Assembly (NCBI GenBank): GCA_036454645.1
Contig: JAZHSQ010000020.1
Coordinates: 1-42,683, forward strand
Origin: Olsenella_K sp036454645
GTDB taxonomy: Bacteria > Actinomycetota > Coriobacteriia > Coriobacteriales > Atopobiaceae
Length of the DNA stretch: 42,683 bases
Direction: 5' to 3'
Both the position numbers and the translations under genes were made by a program. Below the pieces are notes generated by a model. It was not told the DNA's origin. It did not search any database and saw only the letters and a list, made by a program, of their open reading frames with translations. Positions 14,481-23,090 of the stretch are shown here, piece by piece (position 1 is the first letter of the stretch; the number at the start of each line of letters is the position of its first letter).

Positions 14481-16448
14481 CTACATGAGCTTCGTGACGT
14501 CCTTCGCGAACTCGACCGGGTCGTCGATCGGCAGCCCCTCGACGAGGAGCGCCTGGTCGTACAGGATGTGCCCGTAGAGCTTGAGCCTGTCGGCGTCGTC
14601 CTTCGCAGCCTGCAGCTTGCCGAAGACGGGGTGCTTGGGGTTGAGCATGAGCACGCGCTCGGCCTTGGGGGCGTCACCCATGCCGGGCTGGCCCTGCAGG
14701 CGGCGCTCCATGTCGAGCGAGACGGGACCGGCGGCGGTGACCGTCGCGGGCGTGTCCGCGTCGAGGCTGGCGGAGACCTTGACGTCGGTCACCCTGTCGT
14801 CCAGGGAGTCCTTGATCGCCGCGAAGAGGTCCTTGTTCTCCTCGTTGAGCTTCTCGGCCTCCTTCTTCTCGTCCTCGGTCGCCAGGTCGAGGTTCGCGTC
14901 GGCGACGTTTGCCAGCTCGACGTCGCGCTCGTCGCTCCCCTTGTGCTCGGAGTCGCCGGCGACGGCGTCGACGTGGTAGCTGCGCATGAACTGGAACATG
15001 AACTCGTCCACGTCCTCGGTGCAGACGAGCACGTCGTAGCCGTGCGCGAGCGCGCCCTTGACCGCGGGCGTCTGCTCCACGAGCTCGCGCGACTCGCCCG
15101 AGGCGTAGTAGACCTTGTCCTGGCCGTCGGCCATGGAGTCCACGTACTCCTTGAGCGTCACCATCTTCTGGCCCTTGGCGGACCAGAACAGCAGCAGGTC
15201 GGCGAGCTCGGAGGCCTTGGAGCCGTACGAGCTGTAGATGCCGAACTTGAGCCCGCGGCCGAAGTTCTCGAAGAACTTCTCGTACGACTCGCGGTCCTTG
15301 TCCCGCATGGTCTCCAGCTCGGAGGTGATCTTCTTCTCGACGCGGCGGGCGATGGCACGCAGCTGCGCGTTCTGCTGGAGCGTCTCGCGCGAGATGTTGA
15401 GCTTCACGTCCGGGGAGTCCACGATGCCGCGCACGAAGTTGTAGTAGTCGGGCAGCAGGTCGGCGCACTTCTCCTGGATGAGGACGTTGCTCGTGTAGAG
15501 CGCGAGGCCCTTCTCGTAGTCCTTGCTGTAGAGGTCGAACGGCGCCTGGCTCGGGATGAACAGCAGCGCGTCATAGGAGAGCGTGCCCTCGGCGTGGAAG
15601 CTGATCGTGCGCAGGGGGTCGGCGAAGTCGTGGAAGGTGGACTTGTAGAACTCGTCGTAGTCCTTCTGCTCCACGTCGCCGGAGCGCTTCTTCCAGATCG
15701 GCGTCATGGAGTTCAGCGTCTCGAGCTCCTGGTAGTCCTCGTACTCGGGCTTGTAGTCGTCGCCCGCGTCGGCCGGCTTGGGCTTCTGGCGGCTCTTGGT
15801 CACCATCATCGTGATCGGATGGCGCACGTAGTTGGAGTACTTCCTGACGAGGTCGCGCAGCCCCCACTCGGAGAGGAAGCGGTCGGTTTCGTCGGCGTCT
15901 GTGCTCTTGCGCAGGTAGAGAATCACGTCGGTGCCGTGGTCGTCGGCTCCGGAGCGCTCGCCCTCGGCCGCGGGCTCGATGGTGTAGCCCTTGACGCCGT
16001 CGGACTCCCAGGCGAAGGCCTGGTCGGCGCCGAAGGCGCGACTCACGACACGGACCTTGTCCGCCACCATGAACGCGGAGTAGAACCCGACGCCGAACTG
16101 GCCGATGATGTCCATGTCATCGCCCTGGTGCTCGGCGTTCTCCTCCTTGAACTGCTCCGAGCCGGAGTGCGCGATGGTGCCGAGGTTCTTGTCGAGCTCC
16201 TCCTCGGTCATGCCGATGCCGTCGTCCGAGACGGTAATCGTGCGCGCGTCCTTGTCGAAGGACAGGCGAATCGCGAGCGCGGCCTGGTCGACCTTGATGT
16301 CGGGGTTGGTGAGGCTCTCGAAGCTCAGCTTGTCGATGGCGTCCGACGCGTTCGAGATGAGCTCCCTCAGGAAGATCTCCTTGTTGGTGTAGATCGAGTT
16401 GATCATGAGGTCGAGCAGCTTCTTGCTCTCGGTCTTGAACTGCTTCAT
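14481..16448 (-). CDS. htpG: Molecular chaperone HtpG (Hsp90)
   Basis: 655 residues from ATG 16448, with AAGGGA upstream; earlier in-frame starts add about 25 residues unlike the family. The GHKL ATPase domain is clear: LRELISNASDAIDKL (about 30-44), VSDDGIGMT (about 80) and GQFGVGFYSAFMV (about 125). The middle domain includes the SREMLQ-type segment as NISRETLQQN (about 360), and the C-terminal dimerisation domain ends near KLM. HtpG is a cytosolic ATP-dependent chaperone, usually heat-induced. No CIRCE or HAIR element was found upstream. A nested inverted repeat at 16510-16542 is a candidate operator. The gene is monocistronic. Confidence 0.97.
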   Translation of the reverse strand: MKQFKTESKKLLDLMINSIYTNKEIFLRELISNASDAIDKLSFESLTNPDIKVDQAALAIRLSFDKDARTITVSDDGIGMTEEELDKNLGTIAHSGSEQFKEENAEHQGDDMDIIGQFGVGFYSAFMVADKVRVVSRAFGADQAFAWESDGVKGYTIEPAAEGERSGADDHGTDVILYLRKSTDADETDRFLSEWGLRDLVRKYSNYVRHPITMMVTKSRQKPKPADAGDDYKPEYEDYQELETLNSMTPIWKKRSGDVEQKDYDEFYKSTFHDFADPLRTISFHAEGTLSYDALLFIPSQAPFDLYSKDYEKGLALYTSNVLIQEKCADLLPDYYNFVRGIVDSPDVKLNISRETLQQNAQLRAIARRVEKKITSELETMRDKDRESYEKFFENFGRGLKFGIYSSYGSKASELADLLLFWSAKGQKMVTLKEYVDSMADGQDKVYYASGESRELVEQTPAVKGALAHGYDVLVCTEDVDEFMFQFMRSYHVDAVAGDSEHKGSDERDVELANVADANLDLATEDEKKEAEKLNEENKDLFAAIKDSLDDRVTDVKVSASLDADTPATVTAAGPVSLDMERRLQGQPGMGDAPKAERVLMLNPKHPVFGKLQAAKDDADRLKLYGHILYDQALLVEGLPIDDPVEFAKDVTKLM

Positions 16449-16509
16449 CAGGCAGCGCTTCCCTTCTGTACGACGTGAACAGATTTCCTTGTACCCGGTC
16501 AGATAACCT

Positions 16510-16542
16510 CTATGCGTCATCAAGAGAAAATCTCATGCATAG
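16510..16542. promoter_or_regulatory. Nested inverted repeat upstream of htpG
   Basis: Outer arms CTATGC (16510-16515) and GCATAG (16537-16542) enclose an inner GAGA (16524-16527) and TCTC (16531-16534). It lies about 60 bases upstream of the htpG start, in the only AT-rich stretch there. It does not match CIRCE or HAIR; an operator role is inference. Confidence 0.35.
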
Positions 16543-16600
16543 CCGCTTAGATGTCTTTAGGCCTCCGTGCGAGAAGGACCGGTGCCCCGCGACGGTCCGG

Positions 16601-16662
16601 CGCCCGGCCACCCGACGTCCGCGGTGCCCTGCGCCCGGCCACCCGACGTCCGCGGTGCCTGG
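16601..16662 (+). repeat. 31-bp tandem repeat, two copies
   Basis: Units beginning CGCCCGGCCACCCGACGTCC occur at 16601-16631 and 16632-16662. They are identical except in the last three bases. A partial third copy follows. It lies between htpG and the DUF554 gene. Confidence 0.85.
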
Positions 16663-16823
16663 CGCCCCGGCGTCCGTTGCCGTATCGAAACGCCGCGCCC
16701 GAGCAGGCGGTGCGTCGTCTCCCGAAGCTGTACCATCTCGACCTGCCGCGGACGATAAGCCGCGCGCGAGAGCCGCGGGCGAGAAGGACGTCGGGCCCGA
16801 GGCAACGAGGGACGGAGGGTGCC

Positions 16824-17546
16824 ATGCCGGGTGTGGGGACGATAGCGAACGTGGCGGGCGTCGCCGTGGGCGGCTGCCTCGGCGTGCTCGCGTCGCGCTG
16901 GATCACACCGCGCCTTCGCGAGACCCTCATGGTCGTGATGGGCGTGCTCGTGGTCTTCGTCGGAGTCTCCGGCACGCTGCAGCGCATGCTCGTCGTCGGT
17001 CCGGACGGCGGTCTCGCCACGACGGGCACGTGGATGGCCATCGTCTCCCTCGTGCTGGGCTCGACGGCGGGCGAGCTGCTCGACCTCGACGGTCTCGTGG
17101 AGCGCTTCGGCACCTGGCTGCGCGACCGGACGGGCAACGGGGGCGACGGCGAGTTCGTGGACGCCTTCGTGTCGGCGTCGCTCACGGTCTGCGTCGGCGC
17201 CATGGCCGTCGTCGGCTCCATCCAGGACGCCCTCTTGCACGACCCGAGCGTCCTTCTCGCTAAGATGGCACTCGACCTGGTGATCGTGATGGTGATGGCG
17301 GCGTCGATGGGCAGGGGCTGCATCTTCGCGGCCGTGCCGGTCGGCCTGTTCCAGGGTGCGATCGAGCTGCTCAGCGGCCTCGTGCGCCCCGTCATGACCA
17401 CCGCTGCGCTCGCGGACCTCTCGCTCGTCGGCAACATGTTGATCTTCTGCGTCGGCGTGAACCTGCTGTTCGACCGCAAGATCCGCGTCGCGAACATGCT
17501 GCCGGCGCTCGTGATCGCCGTCGCGTGGGCCAACCTGCTGGGCTAG
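16824..17546 (+). CDS. DUF554 integral membrane protein
   Basis: 240 residues from ATG 16824 after GGAGGG; longer upstream reading is through the 31-bp tandem repeat and is not credible as protein. The protein is almost wholly hydrophobic, with about seven membrane spans. It begins with GTIANVAGVAVGGCLGVL, typical of DUF554 (YdfK/YqgA) proteins, and has SLTVCVGAMAVVGSIQDAL near residue 115 and GVNLL near 212. A short cytoplasmic loop carries RDRTGNGGDGE. The family's function is not known; a transporter role is sometimes suggested but unproven. It converges on the paaK-like gene. Confidence 0.88.
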   Translation: MPGVGTIANVAGVAVGGCLGVLASRWITPRLRETLMVVMGVLVVFVGVSGTLQRMLVVGPDGGLATTGTWMAIVSLVLGSTAGELLDLDGLVERFGTWLRDRTGNGGDGEFVDAFVSASLTVCVGAMAVVGSIQDALLHDPSVLLAKMALDLVIVMVMAASMGRGCIFAAVPVGLFQGAIELLSGLVRPVMTTAALADLSLVGNMLIFCVGVNLLFDRKIRVANMLPALVIAVAWANLLG

Positions 17547-17565
17547 GCGACAGCGGCCCTGCGCC

Positions 17566-17587
17566 GGGCCGGCCACGACCCGGCCTT
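17566..17587. terminator. Hairpin between DUF554 and the CoA-ligase gene
   Basis: A GGGCCGG/CCGGCCT stem (17566-17572 with 17580-17586, one G-U) has a 7-nt loop, lying 20 bases after the DUF554 stop in a convergent gap. The T-rich flank is weak. Confidence 0.45.
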
Positions 17588-17617
17588 CCCGCCAGAGCCG
17601 TGGCCGACGGCGCACCC

Positions 17618-18853
17618 CTACTCGTAGCGCTCGTCGTACACGCGCCTGGTCTTCTTCTCGCTCCTCGGCAGGAGGCCCATCTCGACGACCTTGACGATCG
17701 GCGTGAACCCGATCCGGCTCTTGACCTCGTGCGCGACCTCGTCGCCGAGCTCCAGGAAGTTCTGCGTACCGTCCGTCTCGACGTAGATGCGCATGGTGTC
17801 GCGCCCGTCGAGGTGGCTGATGCGGATCTGGTACTCGCTCGAGAGCTGGGGGAACCTCTGGAGCACCTCCTCGATCTGCCGCGGGAAGACGTTGACGCCC
17901 TTGATCTTCATCATGTCGTCCGAGCGGCCCTGGATCTGGTCAATGCGCGGGTGCGAGTCCCCGCAGGGGCACGGGCCGGGGATGATCCGGCTGATGTCGT
18001 GCGTGCGGAAGCGGATCAGCGGCGCGCCCTCCTTCACGAGCGTCGTGTAGACGACCTCGCCCCACTCGCCGTCGGGCACGGGCTTTCCGGTCTTGGGGTC
18101 CACGATCTCGAGGTAGTTGAAGTCATCCCAGGTGTGGATGCCGCAGCCACACCTGCAGCTGATGCCCGTGCCGGGCCCGTAGACCTCGGTCAGGCCGTAG
18201 ATGTCGTACAGCTCGATTCCGAGGAGCCCCTCGATGCGCGAGCGCATCTTCTGCCCCCAGCGCTCGGAGCCGATGATCCCGCGACTGAGGTGTATCTGGT
18301 CCTGCATCCCGCGCTTCTCGACCTCCTCGGCGAGAAGGAGCGCGTAGCTCGAGGTGGCGCACAGGACCGTGGTCTCCATGTCGCACATGAACTTGAGCTG
18401 CTTCTCGGTGTTGCCGGGACCCATCGGAACCGCCATGGCCCCGAGCCTCTCGACGCCGGCCTGGAAGCCGACCCCCGCCGTCCAGAGGCCGTAGCCGACG
18501 GTGATCTGCACGCGGTCCTGGCGGGTGACGCCCGCCATCTCGAGGCAGCGGGCGAACTGCGTGGCCCAGTCGTCGACGTCCTTCTGCGTGTAGGGGATGA
18601 TCACGGGCGTGCCCGTGGTGCCCGAGCTCGAGTGGATGCGCACGATCTCGTCCTCCGGCACCGCCATGAGCCCCAGCGGGTAAGCCGCGCGCAGGTCGGC
18701 CTTCTCCGAGAAGGGCAGGCGGCAGAACTCCTCCGCGGAGGAGACGCCGGTGACGCCCGCCTCCTTGAGGCGCCTGCCGTAGAAGTTGTCGGACTTGCGC
18801 AGTCGCTCGATCTGCCTGTTGACGAGGTCGAGCTGTCGGTCGGAGATCTGCAT
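17618..18853 (-). CDS. paaK: Phenylacetate-CoA ligase (PaaK-like, AMP-forming)
   Basis: 411 residues from ATG 18853 with TTAGGAAGG upstream. The ATP-binding P-loop is HSSSGTTGTPVIIPY (about 92-106). The adenylation motif YGLTEVYGPG is near residue 240. Two Cys pairs (SCRCGCGIH, GPCPCGDSH) form the zinc-binding-like patches usual in PaaK. The hinge motif RSDDMMKIKGVNVFP is near 320-334. The enzyme couples an arylacetic acid to CoA using ATP, or can run the reverse relation with indolyl- or phenylacetyl-CoA. It follows iorB by 26 bases on the same strand, so iorA-iorB-paaK is an operon for aromatic (or branched) 2-oxoacid metabolism. The aryl substrate is inferred from context. Confidence 0.92.
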   Translation of the reverse strand: MQISDRQLDLVNRQIERLRKSDNFYGRRLKEAGVTGVSSAEEFCRLPFSEKADLRAAYPLGLMAVPEDEIVRIHSSSGTTGTPVIIPYTQKDVDDWATQFARCLEMAGVTRQDRVQITVGYGLWTAGVGFQAGVERLGAMAVPMGPGNTEKQLKFMCDMETTVLCATSSYALLLAEEVEKRGMQDQIHLSRGIIGSERWGQKMRSRIEGLLGIELYDIYGLTEVYGPGTGISCRCGCGIHTWDDFNYLEIVDPKTGKPVPDGEWGEVVYTTLVKEGAPLIRFRTHDISRIIPGPCPCGDSHPRIDQIQGRSDDMMKIKGVNVFPRQIEEVLQRFPQLSSEYQIRISHLDGRDTMRIYVETDGTQNFLELGDEVAHEVKSRIGFTPIVKVVEMGLLPRSEKKTRRVYDERYE

Positions 18854-18879
18854 GGGCCTTCCTAACCTCGCGTCTTGTT

Positions 18880-19515
18880 CTAATCGTCCCGCGCCGGACC
18901 CGCGCCGCGCGCAGGCCCCGCCGTGGTCTCGCCCGCGCCGTGCGCGGCCGCCCAGCCGAGGGCGCGCTCGTTGAGCTCGCGGAAGCGCTCGGGGACGCGC
19001 TCCCCCACCGCCGCGCGCAGGTCGCCCTCGGTGAGCCCGGTCGCGCCCGCGCTGACGGCGGCACCGAGGAGGACCACGTTCATGACCCTCGCCGTCCCGA
19101 GGTCTGCCACGGCGGCGTCGGCGTCGACCACCGTGAGGCGCCTCACGTGTGCGGCCAGGTAGGACATGATCGCCTCGAGGTCGTAGGCGGGCCCACCGAT
19201 GGTCGCCGTGACGGGCACCACCGGCCGCGAGCTCACCACCATGGCGCCGTCCGCGCGCAGGTAGGGCAGCTGGCGGAGCGCCTCCGCCGGCTCGAAGGCC
19301 ACGACGAGGTCCGCCGTCCCCCGGGCGACGAAGGGCGACGCGGCGTCGGCGCCGATCCGCACGTGGCTGAAGACGCTGCCACCGCGCTGGGCCATGCCGA
19401 TCGTCTCCGCCGTCTTGACGGGCAGGCCGCGCCCCATCGCGGCCGAGGCGATCAGCTTCGAGGCGAGGACGGTCCCCTGGCCGCCGACGCCGCACAGGAC
19501 GATGTTCTCGCTCAC
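18880..19515 (-). CDS. iorB: Indolepyruvate:ferredoxin oxidoreductase, beta subunit
   Basis: 211 residues from GTG 19515, overlapping the iorA stop by four bases (GTGA), which implies translational coupling. The protein opens ENIVLCGVGGQGTVLASKLIA, the gamma-domain signature of 2-oxoacid:ferredoxin oxidoreductases, followed by ETIGMAQRGGSVFSHVR. It works with IorA to oxidatively decarboxylate aryl pyruvates to aryl-acetyl-CoA with ferredoxin reduction. The last 20 residues are an Ala/Gly/Pro-rich tail that is probably disordered. Confidence 0.93.
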   Translation of the reverse strand: MSENIVLCGVGGQGTVLASKLIASAAMGRGLPVKTAETIGMAQRGGSVFSHVRIGADAASPFVARGTADLVVAFEPAEALRQLPYLRADGAMVVSSRPVVPVTATIGGPAYDLEAIMSYLAAHVRRLTVVDADAAVADLGTARVMNVVLLGAAVSAGATGLTEGDLRAAVGERVPERFRELNERALGWAAAHGAGETTAGPARGAGPARDD

Positions 19516-21401
19516 AGCCGCTCCCCTCCCGAGATGGCGCCGACGGGGCAGACCTGCTCGCAGAGGGTGCAGCCCGTGCACTGAGTCTCGTCGATCTCGA
19601 CCTTGCCGTCGGGGCGTACGAAGAGCGCGGGGCAGCCGAGCTCGCCGACGCAGCGCCGGCACCCTATGCAGGTCGCGAGGTCCACTCGGCTCCTCGCCGC
19701 CGGCCTGGCGAGCACGACGCAGGGCGACCTGAAGATGATGGCCTTGACGCCCGGCTCCTCCGAGACCCGGCGCACGGTGCTGACGGCGAGTTCCTGGTCG
19801 AGCGGGTCGACCGTCTCGACGCAGGTGAGGCCTATGCCCCTGAGCACGCGCTCGATGCTCACCCGCTCAACGACCTCCCCCATCGCGGTGCGGCCGATGC
19901 CGGGGTGCGGCTGGTGGCCGGTCATCGCGGTGGTGGAGTTGTCGAGCACGACGAGCGTGAGGTCGGCCTGGTTGTAGAAGGCGTTCACGACCCCGGTGAT
20001 CCCCGACGCGAAGAAGGTCGAGTCGCCGACGAAGGCGAAGGCGCGCGTGTCCGGCTCCACGTGGCGCACGCCCTGCGCGATGTTGATGCCGGCGCCCATG
20101 CACAGGCAGGTGTCGCACATGTCGAGCGGCTTCGCGTTGCCCAGCGTGTAGCAGCCGATGTCCCCGCAGAAGACCGTCTTCCTCCCCCTCATGGCGACCT
20201 TCACGGCATAGAAGCTCGCCCGGTGCGGGCAGCCCGCGCAGAGCACCGGCGGCCTCACGGGAAGCTGCGGCGCCGGGTCCCCCTTGGCGTCGCCCGGGGC
20301 GAGAAGGGCCTCGCGCCCCGGGCCGTCGGCGCCCGGCGCGCCGTCGTCAGGCGCGGACTCCACCGGCGGCAGGAAGGCGTCGAGGCAGCGGGCCACGACC
20401 TCCGGGCTCATCTCGCCCGACCGCGGCAGCGCCGCGCCTCCCATCCTGCCCAGCACCCGCACCCGGAGCCCGTGGCGCCCACAGACGTAGACGAGCTGGC
20501 GCTCGATGTAGGGGTCGAGCTCCTCCACGACCAGCACCGCGTCGAGGCCCTCGAGGAAGCGGACGGCGAGCTCCTCGGGGAAGGGGAACGGCGTGGCGAC
20601 GCGCAGCAGCCTGGGGCAGGAGCCGTCTGCGCGCTCGGCGAGGCAGTCGCGCACGTAGCCGAGGCTCGCGCCCTGGGTGGCGACGCCGAGCCTGGCGCAC
20701 GAGCCCACGCCGGGCTCGAGCAGGTTGCCCGCGTAGGCGGACAGCTCGCGCGAGAGCCGCTCGTTCCTCTCCTCGATGAGGGCGTGGTTGGCCGTCGAGA
20801 GCCTCGGGAAGATCACCCAGCGCGACGAGTCCTTCACGAAGCCCTCGGGATGCGTCTCGTGCCACTCCCCTGGGTCCTTGACCTCGATCGACTCGTAGCC
20901 GTGGTCGACGCGCGTGGTCGGCCGCAGGATGACCGGGGTGTGCTCGCGCTCGGAGAGCTCGAAGGCGTCCTGGACCATCGCGTAGGCATCGGCGACGCCG
21001 GACGGGTCGAGCACCGGCACCTTGGCGAACATCCCGAAGGTGCGCGTGTCCTGCTCGGTCTGGCTCGAGATGGGGCCGGGGTCGTCCGCGACGACCACGA
21101 CCATGCCGCCCTTGACGCCCACGTACTCCAGGCTCATGAGCGGGTCCGCGGCCACGTTGAGGCCGACCTGCTTCATGGTGACGAGCGCACGGGCCCCGGA
21201 GTACGCGGCGCCTGCGGCCACCTCCATCGCGGACTTCTCGTTGACGGACCACTCGACGTAGGTCCCCGCCTGCCTGCGGCGGGCGATGGTCTCGATGACC
21301 TCGGTCGACGGCGTGCCCGGATAGCCCGCGACGACGTCGACGCCGGCTGCGAGGGCCCCGAGGCCTATTGCCTCGTTGCCCATGAGGAATTCTCTGTGCA
21401 T
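19512..21401 (-). CDS. iorA: Indolepyruvate:ferredoxin oxidoreductase, alpha subunit
   Basis: 629 residues from ATG 21401 after GGGAGG. The N-terminal pyrimidine domain shows EFLMGNEAIGLGALAAGVDV and GYPGTPSTEVIE. TPP-binding residues lie around GDIGCYTLG (about 400) and GDSTFFASGITGVVNAFYNQ (about 440-460), with NSTTAMTGHQPHPG just after. The C-terminus carries two [4Fe-4S] motifs: CIGCRRCVGELGCP and CTGCTLCEQVCP. It makes aryl-acetyl-CoA and reduced ferredoxin from the transaminated aromatic amino acid. Adjacent Rnf genes could draw energy from that ferredoxin. A Pro/Gly-rich linker with SAPDDGAPGADG lies near residue 350. The operon order is iorA-iorB-paaK. Confidence 0.95.
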   Translation of the reverse strand: MHREFLMGNEAIGLGALAAGVDVVAGYPGTPSTEVIETIARRRQAGTYVEWSVNEKSAMEVAAGAAYSGARALVTMKQVGLNVAADPLMSLEYVGVKGGMVVVVADDPGPISSQTEQDTRTFGMFAKVPVLDPSGVADAYAMVQDAFELSEREHTPVILRPTTRVDHGYESIEVKDPGEWHETHPEGFVKDSSRWVIFPRLSTANHALIEERNERLSRELSAYAGNLLEPGVGSCARLGVATQGASLGYVRDCLAERADGSCPRLLRVATPFPFPEELAVRFLEGLDAVLVVEELDPYIERQLVYVCGRHGLRVRVLGRMGGAALPRSGEMSPEVVARCLDAFLPPVESAPDDGAPGADGPGREALLAPGDAKGDPAPQLPVRPPVLCAGCPHRASFYAVKVAMRGRKTVFCGDIGCYTLGNAKPLDMCDTCLCMGAGINIAQGVRHVEPDTRAFAFVGDSTFFASGITGVVNAFYNQADLTLVVLDNSTTAMTGHQPHPGIGRTAMGEVVERVSIERVLRGIGLTCVETVDPLDQELAVSTVRRVSEEPGVKAIIFRSPCVVLARPAARSRVDLATCIGCRRCVGELGCPALFVRPDGKVEIDETQCTGCTLCEQVCPVGAISGGERL

Positions 21402-21526
21402 GGCCCTCCCCCGGCGCCCGTCCCCTACCGTGAGCCATAGCGGGCGCGACTCGGGCCATCTTCTCACATCAAATCAGCGCCCATGCCCCCGCGTCCGCCA
21501 ACGTGACGCAGACGTAATGCGACAGG

Positions 21527-22222
21527 CTACCCGCGCAAGTCGAAGCGGGTGTTCACCAGGCGTCCCCCGGCGTCGGCGCCGACGCGGACCACGAAGTCGA
21601 ACCGGTCGCAGTCCACGCAGAGCGGGAAGTCCGCCTCCGGGAACTCGGGGCGGGCGGGGTCGAAGAACTTCGCCCCGGCGCCCGTCGCGAGCGCCGCCGC
21701 CTCCGAGCCCACGTCGATAGAGTCGCCCTCGAGGAGGGACTTGATGTAGCGGGCGCACAGGACGTCCTCGGCGGCCGAGCTCACGCCTGCGTTGCCCATC
21801 GCCACGATCGACACCTCGCGCGGGTCGCGCGCCTCGATGTAGCGGGCGACCGCGCGGGCGTTCACCAGGGACGCGGTGACGACCTCGTCCGCGCCCGTAG
21901 CCCCGACCACGCCCTGCGTGCCGGCGCTGGTGGTGTGGATGCAGGTCACGCCCGTGAGGTCGAGTCCGGCGACCTGGGAGGGCGAGTTGCCGTAGTCGAA
22001 GCCGGCGACCTGCGCGCCGCCGCGCTCGCCGAAGGCGAGGTAGTCCGGGTGCTCGCGCTTGAGGGCGAGCGCCTCCTCGAGGGATCCCGTGGGATAGATC
22101 CTCTCGGCCCCCTGCGCGAACAGGTAGCACTCCAGGGTGAACGCGCGGAACACGTCGATGACGACCGTGAGGCCGCGCGCCCTTCTCGCGCCCTCGACGA
22201 GCTCCAGGATGTTGACCTCCAT
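21527..22222 (-). CDS. ComB/2-phosphosulfolactate phosphatase-family protein
   Basis: 231 residues from ATG 22222 with GGAGGGAG upstream; an in-frame start at 22258 overlaps the rnfB end region and is less likely. ComB features are visible: TVVIDVFRAFT (about 18-28), FGERGG and FDYGNSPSQV (about 65-78), HTTSAGTQGV (about 98-107), and SAAEDVLCARYIKSLLEG (about 150). ComB removes phosphate from 2-phosphosulfolactate in coenzyme M synthesis. Many bacterial homologues occur where no coenzyme M is made, so the real substrate here is doubtful. It lies 38 bases downstream of rnfB in the same direction, so it is probably the last gene of the rnf operon. Confidence 0.85.
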   Translation of the reverse strand: MEVNILELVEGARRARGLTVVIDVFRAFTLECYLFAQGAERIYPTGSLEEALALKREHPDYLAFGERGGAQVAGFDYGNSPSQVAGLDLTGVTCIHTTSAGTQGVVGATGADEVVTASLVNARAVARYIEARDPREVSIVAMGNAGVSSAAEDVLCARYIKSLLEGDSIDVGSEAAALATGAGAKFFDPARPEFPEADFPLCVDCDRFDFVVRVGADAGGRLVNTRFDLRG

Positions 22223-22260
22223 GTCTGCTCCCTCCGCCGCGTGACGGAGACGCGGCATCG

Positions 22261-23079
22261 CTACTCTACCTCAGCGCAGAACGGCATGGGGTGGATCACG
22301 CCGACGGGACACTGGTCGACGCAGACGAGGCAACCGGAGCACTTGGAGGTGTCGATGCGCGCGTAGTGGTCCTTGACCTCGATGCAGCCCTCCGGGCACG
22401 CCTTGGCGCACTTGCCGCAGCCGATGCAGACGTTCGAGCACGCCTGCTTGGCGCGCTTGCCCGTGTTGGGGTTCTGGCACTTCACGAACGCGGCCACCTG
22501 CGAGGCGCCCTTCTCGTGGACGGAGATGACGTGGCGCGGGCAGACGGCGGCGCACGCGCCGCAGCCCGTGCACAGGAGGGGGTTCACGACCGCGACGCCG
22601 TTCTCGTTGATGCGGATGGCGTCGAACTCGCAGACCTCGACGCAGTCGTAGAAGCCGATGCAGCCGTAGGTGCACGAGCGCGACACGTGGCTCATCGTGG
22701 AGAACACGCGGCAGCTCCTCGGGCCGTCGTAGATGAGGGCGCCTCGGATCCTGTCGGGGGCGCCGTTGCAGGCGACCATCGCGCGGCGGACCTTGACACC
22801 GCCCACCGTGACGCCCATGAGCTCCGCGAGCTCGCCGGCGACGCGGGAGCCCCCGGGCACGCAGTCGGTGCAGGGGGCGCCCTCCAGGATCGCCTGAGCG
22901 TAGCCCTCGCAGCCGGGGTGGCCGCACGAGCCGCAGTTGAGGCCCGGCAGGATGTCCACGATCTTATCGAGCCGCTCGTCCTCCTCGACGGCGAGCGCCT
23001 TGGAGGAGAAGGCCAGGATGACGGAACCGACGAGCCCTATGGCGACGACGAGCGCCACCGTCAACGCAATCGATTGCAT
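22261..23079 (-). CDS. rnfB: RnfB, electron-transfer subunit of the Rnf complex
   Basis: 272 residues from ATG 23079 after GGAGGCACC. A single N-terminal membrane span covers about residues 5-28 (ALTVALVVAIGLVGSVILAF). Next is the RnfB-type Fe-S motif CGSCGHPGCEGYAQ (about 50-63) and a distal Cys (TDCVPGG). Ferredoxin-like Cys clusters follow: CTYGCIGFYDCVEVC, CTGCGACAAVCP, CIGCGKCAKACP and CSGCLVCVDQCP. RnfB takes electrons from reduced ferredoxin and passes them to the membrane subunits. It is the last rnf gene of the C-D-G-E-A-B order. All expected cysteines appear present. Confidence 0.95.
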   Translation of the reverse strand: MQSIALTVALVVAIGLVGSVILAFSSKALAVEEDERLDKIVDILPGLNCGSCGHPGCEGYAQAILEGAPCTDCVPGGSRVAGELAELMGVTVGGVKVRRAMVACNGAPDRIRGALIYDGPRSCRVFSTMSHVSRSCTYGCIGFYDCVEVCEFDAIRINENGVAVVNPLLCTGCGACAAVCPRHVISVHEKGASQVAAFVKCQNPNTGKRAKQACSNVCIGCGKCAKACPEGCIEVKDHYARIDTSKCSGCLVCVDQCPVGVIHPMPFCAEVE

Positions 23080-23090
23080 GTCGGTGCCTC

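Noticed and set aside
16449..16600. CIRCE or HAIR heat-shock operator for htpG
   Set aside because: Neither the TTAGCACTC nor the CTTGAGT type of arm is present in the leader.
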